Part shown: positions 1 through 4,347 of the stretch, piece after piece
How the letters are laid out: every line of letters starts with the position of its first letter
How positions within the stretch are numbered: position 1 is the first letter of the stretch
Translations under genes and position numbers: made by a program
The notes under the pieces: model-generated
What the model was told of the DNA's origin: nothing
Seen by the model: only the letters and a program-made list of their open reading frames with translations
Database searches by the model: none
Assembly: GCA_934647145.1 (NCBI GenBank)
Contig: CAKUFB010000206.1
Span: 1-5,045 of the forward strand
DNA from: an uncultured Clostridia bacterium
Lineage (GTDB): Bacteria > Bacillota > Clostridia > Christensenellales > Aristaeellaceae
Length of the DNA stretch: 5,045 nucleotides
Direction of reading: 5' to 3'

Positions 1-12
1 TCGCAGGAGAGC

Positions 13-79
13 GGGGAGGGGTGCGGGGAGGGGCAATGCCCCTCCCCGCCCGCGCCCGGCGGCAACGCCGCCGGGCGCG
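13..79. repeat. Left copy of a 67-bp dispersed hairpin element (inverted relative to the copy at 2650-2716)
   Basis: This stretch matches the reverse complement of 2650-2716 at 63 of 67 positions with no gap. The four differences are position 50 and the three loop bases at 64-66. Weaker similarity continues leftward to position 1. The element consists of a lead GGGGAGGGG half-site (13-21) and then two perfect hairpins (23-49 and 50-80). Orientation is real despite the palindromes, because the unpaired half-site lies on one side only and the hairpin order is reversed in the other copy. It lies upstream of the esterase gene and contains no credible ORF. It looks like a REP-like intergenic repeat; no transposase is visible. 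Confidence 0.8.
23..49. repeat. Hairpin A, left copy (12-bp perfect stem, AAT loop)
   Basis: The arms 23-34 and 38-49 are perfectly complementary and enclose the loop AAT (35-37). The same stem occurs at 2678-2708 with loop ATT, which is the reverse complement and fits an inverted copy. No T-tract follows on either strand, so it is not a standard intrinsic terminator. Confidence 0.85.
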
Positions 80-80
80 G
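50..80. repeat. Hairpin B, left copy (14-bp perfect stem, AAC loop)
   Basis: The arms 50-63 and 67-80 pair perfectly around the loop AAC (64-66), directly abutting hairpin A. The stem core GCGCCCGGCGGC recurs at 2651-2677 around the loop AAA, so the stem is kept while the loop differs. It could act in the 5' leader of the operon if the promoter lies upstream, or be a dispersed repeat with no role in expression. Confidence 0.85.
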
Positions 81-116
81 CGAGAGCTGAATCAGATAGG
101 CATTCACAAATGAAAT

Positions 117-126
117 GGAGTGAAGG
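117..126 (+). promoter_or_regulatory. Ribosome binding site that sets the start of the SGNH esterase gene
   Basis: GGAG at 117-120 lies 8 nt before the ATG at 129, which is good Shine-Dalgarno spacing. The in-frame GTG at 120 overlaps this GGAG and has only A/T-rich bases in front of it, so the ATG at 129 is the better start. I found no convincing -35/-10 pair between 81 and 116; the operon promoter may lie upstream of the window. Confidence 0.6.
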
Positions 127-128
127 AT

Positions 129-1178
129 ATGTTTATTCACTGGTATGACCCGTCGGTGCGCCTGACCGGCCGCTGGACGCGGCTGGTGAGGGAGGGCAGC
201 GATCCGCATCTGTTCGTGCAGCCCACCGCGCGCTACACGACGACTACCGCGCCCGGCTCGTACTTCGAGCTGGCGTTTGAGGGCGAGACGGCGCTTTTGC
301 ACTTTGACCTGGGCTACCTGGGGCAGCCCTTTCCACACCTGTGGCTGAGCCTGGACGGCGGGGCGAGCATCGAGGCGCCGGTCGACCGGTACCTGCGCGT
401 GACGGCGGTCGGCGAGGGCGAGCACGTGCTGCGCGTGACCTACAAGGGAGGCATGGAACAGCTGCCGCGCTGGTACGCCCCGCTGATGGGCGCGATTTCG
501 TTCATTGGGGCTGAGGTGAAGGCAGCGGCGCTGCTGCCCGAGGACAACCGGCCGCTGATCGAGTTCGTGGGCGACTCGATTACTGAGGGCGTGCTGATCG
601 ACGCGGACTACGACGCGACCCCGGCCAATCCGGTCAACGACCAGTTCAATCGCCCCTATCAGGACGACAACTGCGCCACCTACGCCGCCCTGACTGCGCG
701 CCGGCTGAACCTGAGGACGATGTTTCAGGCGTACGGCGCGGTCGGCCTGACCCGAACCGGCTGCGGCAGCGTGCCCCGCGCGGGGCTGATCTACCCCTGG
801 GTGTACGACGGCGTGCCCTACACCGGCGAGAGGCCGGATGTGGTGGTGATCAATCACGGCGCGAACGACCGGGGCGCGACGGCTGAAGAGTATATCGCGC
901 GGTATCTGGAACTGCTCAGGCTGGTTCGCGAGCGCTCGCCCCGGGCGGTCATCGTGTGCCTGAGCGCGTTCTGCGGGGCGTTCGACGAGGAGGTTCGCCG
1001 GATGGTCGAGGAATACCGCGCACGCGACTCGAGGGTGTACTTCGTCTCGAGTAAAGGCTGGGTGCCGCTCGAGCCGCTTCACCCGCTGCGCGGCGGGCAC
1101 CGCGCCATCGCCGACCGCTTTACGCCCATCCTGCGCGAGATTCTTATAAAGGAAGGAGTGTCCTGCGATGAAGGCTGA
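129..1178 (+). CDS. SGNH/GDSL-type esterase with N-terminal jelly-roll-like domain (CE2-like)
   Basis: This is a 349-residue protein, likely cytoplasmic because no signal peptide or membrane segment is visible. Residues 1 to about 130 resemble the beta-rich N-terminal domain of carbohydrate esterase family 2 proteins. Residues from about 140 form an SGNH hydrolase domain. Visible SGNH blocks are GDSITEG with nucleophile Ser150, a glycine-rich block II (AYGAVGLTRTG, about 201-211), GAND with Asn246, and EPLHP with catalytic-type His318. The usual Asp three residues before the His is Glu315. Known members deacetylate sugars or polysaccharides; the substrate here cannot be read from sequence, and loss of a signal peptide argues for a small imported or internal substrate. 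A GTG at 120 would add three residues, but the GGAG at 117-120 fits the ATG at 129. The gene overlaps the next one by 11 nt, indicating an operon and probable translational coupling. The fold call is firm; the CE2 assignment is moderate. Confidence 0.85.
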   Translation: MFIHWYDPSVRLTGRWTRLVREGSDPHLFVQPTARYTTTTAPGSYFELAFEGETALLHFDLGYLGQPFPHLWLSLDGGASIEAPVDRYLRVTAVGEGEHVLRVTYKGGMEQLPRWYAPLMGAISFIGAEVKAAALLPEDNRPLIEFVGDSITEGVLIDADYDATPANPVNDQFNRPYQDDNCATYAALTARRLNLRTMFQAYGAVGLTRTGCGSVPRAGLIYPWVYDGVPYTGERPDVVVINHGANDRGATAEEYIARYLELLRLVRERSPRAVIVCLSAFCGAFDEEVRRMVEEYRARDSRVYFVSSKGWVPLEPLHPLRGGHRAIADRFTPILREILIKEGVSCDEG

Positions 1179-1965
1179 GGAGATCCTGCAGGAGATGTTT
1201 TCCTGGGCACCGGGCGAGTATGAAAAGACCTGCGACACGCTCAAGGCGGGCGACCCATCGCGCGAGGTGACGAAGGCGGCGGTGTGCTGCTTCGCCACGC
1301 CGAAGATTATCCGCGAGGCGGCCGCCTGGGGCGCACAGCTGCTGATTACTCACGAGCCGCTGTACTATAACCACTGGGACGACCCGGTCGATCCGCACGC
1401 GCACACACCCGCCGCGCAGGCCAAGCGCGCGCTGATCGAGCGAACCGGCCTGACCGTCTACCGCTATCACGACCACCCACATAATGCGCCCGTGGACATG
1501 ATCTGTCAGGGCGAGCTGGCGGCGCTGGGGCTGCCGGGCCATCTGGAGCGCCTGGAATACTTCGGCACGAACTGCTATCACCTGGACGCACCCATCACGC
1601 CCCGCGAGCTGGCGGCGCATATCGAGAAGGCGCTGGGCATTGCGCACGTGCGTATCTGCGGCACGCTGGACGAGCCGTGCACCCGCGTCACCACCGCCTT
1701 CGGCACGCCTGGCGGCGTGTTCGAGGAGCTGTCCGGCCCGGCGGAAATCGTGCTGACCGGCGAAGCGTGCGAATGGCAGCTGGGTGAGTACGCGCGCGAC
1801 GCGTCCGAGCTGGGCATGAAGAAGGCGCTGCTGATCCTGGGCCACTGCGGCTCCGAGCGGGAGGGCATGCGCTGCGTGGCCGAGCGGATGGTGCAGGCGC
1901 TGCCGCAGATCGAGACGCGGTATTTTGAGAGCGAAGAGGTCTATCACTACCCTGAGCAGGCATAA
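1168..1965 (+). CDS. NIF3/DUF34 family dinuclear metal-binding protein, variant ligand set
   Basis: This is a 265-residue protein of the NIF3-like family, whose members form hexameric toroids with two metal ions per subunit. Their cellular role is unsettled; the label GTP cyclohydrolase type 2 is often applied but is not general. Visible family signatures are LLITHEPLYY (His62, normally followed by a second His), YHDHPHN (101-106, at the place of the usual HTNxD), LTGEACEW near the C-terminal half, and LGHCGSE with His226 and Glu230 at the usual four-residue spacing. The ligand set differs from the standard one: Glu63 replaces His, and His105 stands where Asp is usual. Length is close to the family's usual 250-280 residues for the form without an inserted domain. 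The start is supported by GGAAGGAG at 1151-1158, nine bases before the ATG. It overlaps the esterase gene by 11 nt and is followed after 28 nt by the flavodoxin-like gene. Confidence 0.88.
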   Translation: MKAEEILQEMFSWAPGEYEKTCDTLKAGDPSREVTKAAVCCFATPKIIREAAAWGAQLLITHEPLYYNHWDDPVDPHAHTPAAQAKRALIERTGLTVYRYHDHPHNAPVDMICQGELAALGLPGHLERLEYFGTNCYHLDAPITPRELAAHIEKALGIAHVRICGTLDEPCTRVTTAFGTPGGVFEELSGPAEIVLTGEACEWQLGEYARDASELGMKKALLILGHCGSEREGMRCVAERMVQALPQIETRYFESEEVYHYPEQA

Positions 1966-1976
1966 CCTGCCAGAGC

Positions 1977-1983
1977 AAAGGAG
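1977..1983 (+). promoter_or_regulatory. Ribosome binding site that sets the GTG start of the flavodoxin-like gene
   Basis: AAAGGAG sits 10 nt before the GTG at 1994. An in-frame GTG at 1985 would be only one base away, too close. An in-frame ATG at 1925 lies inside the NIF3 gene and has no such site. The first residues from 1994 (VKVLLVNGSP) match the expected first beta strand of the fold. Confidence 0.7.
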
Positions 1984-1993
1984 CGTGACGAAT

Positions 1994-2608
1994 GTGAAGG
2001 TATTGCTGGTCAACGGCAGTCCGCACGAGAAGGGCTGCACCTATACCGCGCTTGCCGAGGTGGCGGGCGCGTTGAACGAATGCGGCGTGGAGACCGAGAT
2101 CTTCTGGATCGGGAAAGGCCCGGTTCAGGGATGCGTGGCCTGCGGCGGCTGCGCGAGGACGGGCGCGTGCGTGTATAAGGACGACCCCTGCAACGCGCTG
2201 ATCGCCCAAATGCGCCAGGCGGACGGGCTGGTCGTCGGCTCGCCGGTCTACTATGCCGGGCCGAACGGGGCGCTGTGCGCGCTGCTTGACCGGGCGTTCT
2301 ACGCCTGCGGGCGCGACATGGCCGACAAGCCGGCCGCGTGCGTGGTGTCCTGCCGCAGGGGCGGGGCCAGCGCGGCCTTCGACCGGCTGAACAAGTACTT
2401 CACGATCAGCCGCATGCCGGTCGTGTCCTCGCAGTACTGGAACAGCGTTCACGGCAACCGGCCCGAGGAAACGCGCCAGGATCTGGAGGGTCTGCAGGTC
2501 ATGCGCGTGCTGGGGCGGCAGATGGCGTATCTCCTGCGCTCCGTGCGCGAGGCCAATCTGCCCAGGCCTGAGCGCGAGCCGCGCGTGAGCACCAACTTCA
2601 TCCGTTAA
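1994..2608 (+). CDS. Flavodoxin-family NAD(P)H-dependent FMN reductase, iron-sulfur flavoprotein-like
   Basis: This is a 204-residue protein of the NADPH-dependent FMN reductase/flavodoxin-like fold, expected to bind FMN in the cytoplasm and pass electrons. The sequence begins with strand 1 and the phosphate-binding loop (VLLVNGSPHEKGCT, about residues 3-16). It then carries four cysteines, Cys47, Cys50, Cys53 and Cys59, spaced C-x2-C-x2-C-x5-C, which fits the compact motif that holds a [4Fe-4S] cluster in archaeal iron-sulfur flavoproteins. Next come the DD pair (63-64) and the GSPVYYAG flavin loop (82-89) with an LDR that is typical of the family (98-100). The C-terminus ends in TNFIR, a frequent ending in this group. 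Start GTG at 1994 is chosen by AAAGGAG. It is the third gene of the operon. Partner and substrate are unknown. Whether a cluster is actually bound is an inference from the spacing. Confidence 0.85.
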   Translation: MKVLLVNGSPHEKGCTYTALAEVAGALNECGVETEIFWIGKGPVQGCVACGGCARTGACVYKDDPCNALIAQMRQADGLVVGSPVYYAGPNGALCALLDRAFYACGRDMADKPAACVVSCRRGGASAAFDRLNKYFTISRMPVVSSQYWNSVHGNRPEETRQDLEGLQVMRVLGRQMAYLLRSVREANLPRPEREPRVSTNFIR

Positions 2609-2618
2609 CCCCATCGCG

Positions 2619-2645
2619 CTGGGTGCAGGCTGAGCCTGCACCCAG
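2619..2645. repeat. Hairpin C, full copy (12-bp perfect stem, TGA loop), just after the operon
   Basis: The arms 2619-2630 and 2634-2645 are perfectly complementary around the loop TGA, starting 11 nt after the stop codon of the flavodoxin-like gene. There is no T-tract, so a standard intrinsic terminator is not supported. The position and stability would suit 3'-end protection or a transcript end after trimming. A shorter copy with the same loop lies at 2797-2811. Confidence 0.8.
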
Positions 2646-2649
2646 CCAT

Positions 2650-2678
2650 CGCGCCCGGCGGCAAAGCCGCCGGGCGCG
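2650..2678. repeat. Hairpin B, right copy (13-bp perfect stem, AAA loop)
   Basis: The arms 2650-2662 and 2666-2678 pair perfectly around AAA. It begins four bases after hairpin C ends. The stem is shared with 50-80, whereas the loop is not: AAA here, against GTT when the left copy is read in the same orientation. Confidence 0.85.
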
Positions 2679-2708
2679 TGCGGGGAGGGGCATTGCCCCT
2701 CCCCGCAC
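2678..2708. repeat. Hairpin A, right copy (14-bp perfect stem, ATT loop)
   Basis: The arms 2678-2691 and 2695-2708 pair perfectly around ATT. It abuts hairpin B with one shared base. It is followed by another CCCCTCCCC run that could pair with the 5' arm as an alternative partner, so two mutually exclusive foldings are possible. Confidence 0.85.
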
Positions 2709-2716
2709 CCCTCCCC

Positions 2717-2758
2717 ACGCTTTTGCGAAGCGCCGCAGCGGAAAGAAAAGCGTTTCGC
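2717..2758. repeat. Overlapping inverted repeats with two alternative pairings
   Basis: ACGCTTTT (2717-2724) is the exact reverse complement of AAAAGCGT (2746-2753). GCGAAGCG (2725-2732) can pair with CGTTTCGC (2751-2758) with one G-U pair. The two pairings share 2751-2753 and so compete. The stems are only 8 bp with loops of about 20 nt, so significance is modest. A faint match of this flank to positions 1-12 suggests that it belongs to the same repeat family. Confidence 0.45.
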
Positions 2759-2796
2759 CGTGCCTGGGGACAAACTTCGGTGGGGGTCTGGGGGAG

Positions 2797-2816
2797 GCAG
2801 GCTGAGCCTGCACCCA
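2797..2816. repeat. Hairpin C, second copy (6-bp stem, TGA loop)
   Basis: The arms 2797-2802 and 2806-2811 pair around TGA. The stretch GCAGGCTGAGCCTGCACCCA repeats the 3' part of the full hairpin at 2619-2645, but the 5' arm here diverges before GGCAGG, so the stem is shortened. Just upstream, CTGGGGGAGGC (2788-2798) is the reverse complement of a segment in both downstream 51-bp units. Confidence 0.7.
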
Positions 2817-2821
2817 CTTGC

Positions 2822-2923
2822 TGCCGCCTTTTCTATCGCAAGGCCGGCTTAATTCCGGGAGCCTCCCCCAGCTACCGCCTCTTCTATCGCAGGGCCGGCA
2901 TAATTCCGGGAGCCTCCCCCAGC
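2822..2923. repeat. Two tandem 51-bp direct repeats
   Basis: Units 2822-2872 and 2873-2923 are identical at 47 of 51 positions (differences at unit positions 2, 9, 20 and 28) and abut exactly. Each unit contains CTATCGCA, GGCCGGC, TAATTCCGGGA and GCCTCCCCCAG. The last is the reverse complement of 2788-2798, so either unit could pair with that upstream segment. There is no spacer, so this is not a CRISPR array. Translation across the two units gives no recognisable peptide. Confidence 0.85.
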
Positions 2924-3003
2924 CGCAGCGCCCACGCGACGGAATTACGCAGACTTCGGCCGCTTCAATCTATGGCGGCTGACAGTCGTCGATCGAACCG
3001 GCG

Positions 3004-3018
3004 GCAGGTGGAGCCTGC
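3004..3018. repeat. Hairpin C, degenerate third copy near the tgt stop
   Basis: GGCAGG-TG-GAGCCTGCAC at about 3003-3020 matches the hairpin C text with two changed bases in the loop region and a different tail. Only a 5-bp stem (3004-3008 with 3014-3018) remains. It lies 10 nt beyond the tgt stop codon on the minus strand and may be the closest thing to a 3' structure for tgt. Confidence 0.45.
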
Positions 3019-3027
3019 ACTGCCCGG

Positions 3028-4179
3028 TCAAAAAGGCGGCCGCGCCAACGTGTCCCTCGCGTCCAGCGTCTCGCGCCAGCGGGAATAAAAGGCGGTAAAC
3101 GCGCCCTCGTCGAGCGCCTGACGGATGCGGCGGGTCAGCTCATTGTAGAAGTAGAGGTTGTGCAGGATACACAGCCTCATGCCCAGGCGCTCGTCGGCCT
3201 TGATGAGGTGGCGGATGTAAGCGCGGGAGTACCTGCGGCAGGCCGGGCAGGGGCAGCCCTCCTCGATGGGGCGCGGATCGTCGATATAGCGGGCGGCGGA
3301 CAGGCGCTTCCTCCCCTCCCAGGTGAAGACGTTGCCGTGCTGGGCGGCGCGCAGGGGCAGCACGCAGTCGAAGAAGTCCACGCCGCGATACACGCCCTCG
3401 AGTATGTTGAGCGGCGTGCCCACGCCCATCAGGTAGCGCGGCTTATCGGCAGGCATGTGCGGCTCGACCGCGTCGATCGTGTCGTACATTTCCTGTGCGC
3501 TCTCGCCCACGCTCAATCCACCGATCGCGTAGCCGGGCAGATCGAGCGCGGCGATCTGCCGCATGTGCCTCACGCGCAGATCGGCATACGTTCCGCCCTG
3601 ATTGATGCCGAAGAGCAGCTGCTGCGGGTTGATCGTCCCCTCCTGCGCGTTCAGGCGGGCAAGCTCGTCCCGGCAGATCGCCAGCCACCGCGTCGTGCGC
3701 TCGATCGACTGCTCGACATAGCGCCTTTCGGCCGGCAGCGCGATGCACTCGTCGAAGGCCATGGCGATGGTCGAGCCCAGGTTCGACTGAATGCGCATCG
3801 ATTCCTTCGGGCCGATAAAGAGCGGCTTGCCGTCCAGGTGAGACTGAAAGGCCACGCCCTCCTCGCTGATGCGTCGGATATTGGCCAGTGAGAAGACCTG
3901 AAACCCACCGCTGTCGGTCAACAGCGGCCCCTTCCAGTCCATGAACGCGCGCAGGCCGCCCATTTTCGCGATCAGCTCGTCGCCCGGGCGCACGTGCAGG
4001 TGGTAGGTGTTGGACAGCTCGACCTGACAGCCGATTTCCTCCAGATCCGCGGACGACGCGCCCCCGCGTATCGCCCCGCTGGTGCCCACGTTCATGAACA
4101 CCGGCGTCTCGATCACGCCGTGCGCCGTCGTCATGCGCCCCCGTCGGGCGCGTCCCTCTCGCCTGAGCAGTTCAAACAT
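3028..4179 (-). CDS. tgt: tRNA-guanine(34) transglycosylase, variant anticodon-recognition loop
   Basis: This is a 383-residue protein of the usual Tgt length. It swaps G34 of GUN anticodons for a queuine precursor (preQ1 in bacteria) in tRNAs for Asp, Asn, His and Tyr. Visible residues are Asp89 in DSGGFQVFS (general acid/base), base-pocket residues Asp143 (FDE), Gln194 (GINQGG), Gly220-Gly221 (YAIGG) and Met251 (YLMGVG), nucleophile Asp271 (FFDCVLP), and the zinc site Cys309, Cys311, Cys314 and His340. The oddity is 276-280: the family has T-R-N/S-A/G-R after DCVxP, and here it is L-R-A-A-Q. Start at 4179 is chosen because MFELLRREG fits the family N-terminus and GGGGA (4185-4189) precedes it by 5 nt. 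An extended start up to 4293 would run through the promoter. It is divergent from the isomerase gene. The fold and identity are secure; unchanged tRNA specificity is not. Confidence 0.95.
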   Translation of the reverse strand: MFELLRREGRARRGRMTTAHGVIETPVFMNVGTSGAIRGGASSADLEEIGCQVELSNTYHLHVRPGDELIAKMGGLRAFMDWKGPLLTDSGGFQVFSLANIRRISEEGVAFQSHLDGKPLFIGPKESMRIQSNLGSTIAMAFDECIALPAERRYVEQSIERTTRWLAICRDELARLNAQEGTINPQQLLFGINQGGTYADLRVRHMRQIAALDLPGYAIGGLSVGESAQEMYDTIDAVEPHMPADKPRYLMGVGTPLNILEGVYRGVDFFDCVLPLRAAQHGNVFTWEGRKRLSAARYIDDPRPIEEGCPCPACRRYSRAYIRHLIKADERLGMRLCILHNLYFYNELTRRIRQALDEGAFTAFYSRWRETLDARDTLARPPF

Positions 4180-4184
4180 CGCAT

Positions 4185-4193
4185 TCCCCGCCT
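4185..4193 (-). promoter_or_regulatory. Weak ribosome binding site of tgt
   Basis: On the minus strand GGCGGGGA ends five bases before the ATG at 4177-4179. It departs from the AGGAG form of the other genes here, but it is the only purine-rich stretch in the short leader that the promoter at 4229-4257 predicts. Confidence 0.5.
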
Positions 4194-4228
4194 GTCGTGT
4201 GTTCGGACGCGCCGCGCCCGGCGACTTC

Positions 4229-4257
4229 ATTATAGCACACTTTCCGGCCGGAGAAAA
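4229..4257 (-). promoter_or_regulatory. Promoter of tgt (extended -10)
   Basis: On the minus strand a perfect TATAAT lies at 4229-4234, preceded by TGC to form the extended -10 TGnTATAAT. The -35 candidate TTTTCT at 4252-4257 is weak (3 of 6) at a 17-bp spacing, which an extended -10 can tolerate. Transcription would begin near 4222 and give a leader of about 43 nt before the ATG at 4179. This also rules out the upstream in-frame ATGs as starts. Confidence 0.7.
4243..4252. promoter_or_regulatory. Perfect palindrome in the tgt promoter spacer (possible operator)
   Basis: TCCGGCCGGA is a 10-bp perfect palindrome lying in the -35/-10 spacer of the tgt promoter. It could bind a dimeric regulator, but GC-rich palindromes of this size arise by chance in such DNA. 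Nothing else supports regulation. Confidence 0.2.
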
Positions 4258-4280
4258 GCGGAAATCCTCCGCTGCCCGCC

Positions 4281-4309
4281 TTGCGCGCGCCATGTTTTCG
4301 TGATATACT
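4281..4309 (+). promoter_or_regulatory. Promoter of the parvulin gene (extended -10)
   Basis: TTGCGC (4281-4286, the TTG matching consensus) and TATACT (4304-4309) are 17 bp apart. TGA before TATACT makes an extended -10. Transcription would start near 4316, about 32 nt before the ATG at 4348. The -35 elements of this promoter and the tgt promoter are only 23 bp apart and face away from each other. Confidence 0.65.
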
Positions 4310-4347
4310 GTCTGATGTATTCGCAGAAACGAGAGGAGACTTTTTCA

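Larger units (their letters stand above)
2650..2716. repeat. Right copy of the 67-bp hairpin element (inverted relative to 13-79)
   Basis: Its reverse complement matches 13-79 at 63 of 67 positions with no gap. It contains hairpin B (2650-2678), then hairpin A (2678-2708), then the CCCCTCCCC half-site (2708-2716). Together the two copies bracket the three-gene operon as inverted repeats about 2.57 kb apart. Confidence 0.8.
2609..3027. other. Gene-free repeat cluster between convergent genes
   Basis: About 420 bases separate the flavodoxin-like gene from the 3' end of tgt, and no real gene is visible. From left to right it holds hairpins C, B and A (2619-2708), a weaker stem region (2717-2758), a short second copy of hairpin C (2797-2811), two tandem 51-bp units (2822-2923), about 80 bases without structure I can name (2924-3003), and a degenerate third copy of hairpin C (3004-3018). 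Short ORFs here translate into Pro/Arg/Ala-rich text that follows the repeats, with no ribosome binding sites that I would trust. Transcripts from both sides must end here or run into each other. Confidence 0.75.

Noticed and set aside
81..128. Promoter directly upstream of the esterase gene
   Set aside because: No -35/-10 pair with acceptable spacing could be seen; only the ribosome binding site is supported.
1925..1993. Upstream ATG start of the flavodoxin-like gene
   Set aside because: It would overlap the NIF3 gene by 41 nt and add 23 residues before the first beta strand. The AAAGGAG at 1977-1983 fits the GTG at 1994.
1144..2040. Minus-strand ORF of 298 residues
   Set aside because: It is antisense to the well-supported NIF3 gene, has low-complexity Arg/Ala/Leu composition and shows no recognisable domain.
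1688..2773. Long minus-strand ORF of 361 residues
   Set aside because: It lies antisense to the NIF3 and flavodoxin-like genes and the hairpin repeats. Its translation is Arg/Ala/Pro/His-rich with no family signature, which is typical of shadow frames in GC-rich DNA.
2822..2923. Possible CRISPR array
   Set aside because: There are only two units, they abut with no spacer, and no cas gene is present; this is a tandem duplication.
3028..3042. Intrinsic terminator of tgt
   Set aside because: A GGCG-CGCC stem of 4 bp followed by five T residues can be drawn on the minus strand, but it lies inside the last codons of tgt and is too weak.
2598..3088. Several short ORFs on both strands in the repeat cluster
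   Set aside because: Their translations follow the GC-rich hairpins and tandem repeats, lack trustworthy ribosome binding sites and show no domain. Such repeat-derived ORFs are often mis-annotated as hypothetical proteins.
3160..3891. Plus-strand ORF of 243 residues within tgt
   Set aside because: It is antisense to tgt, where the minus-strand reading carries all catalytic and zinc residues.
4180..4293. N-terminal extension of tgt by 38 residues
   Set aside because: The extension reads through the TATAAT promoter and does not resemble any Tgt N-terminus. The ATG at 4179 gives the normal family start.
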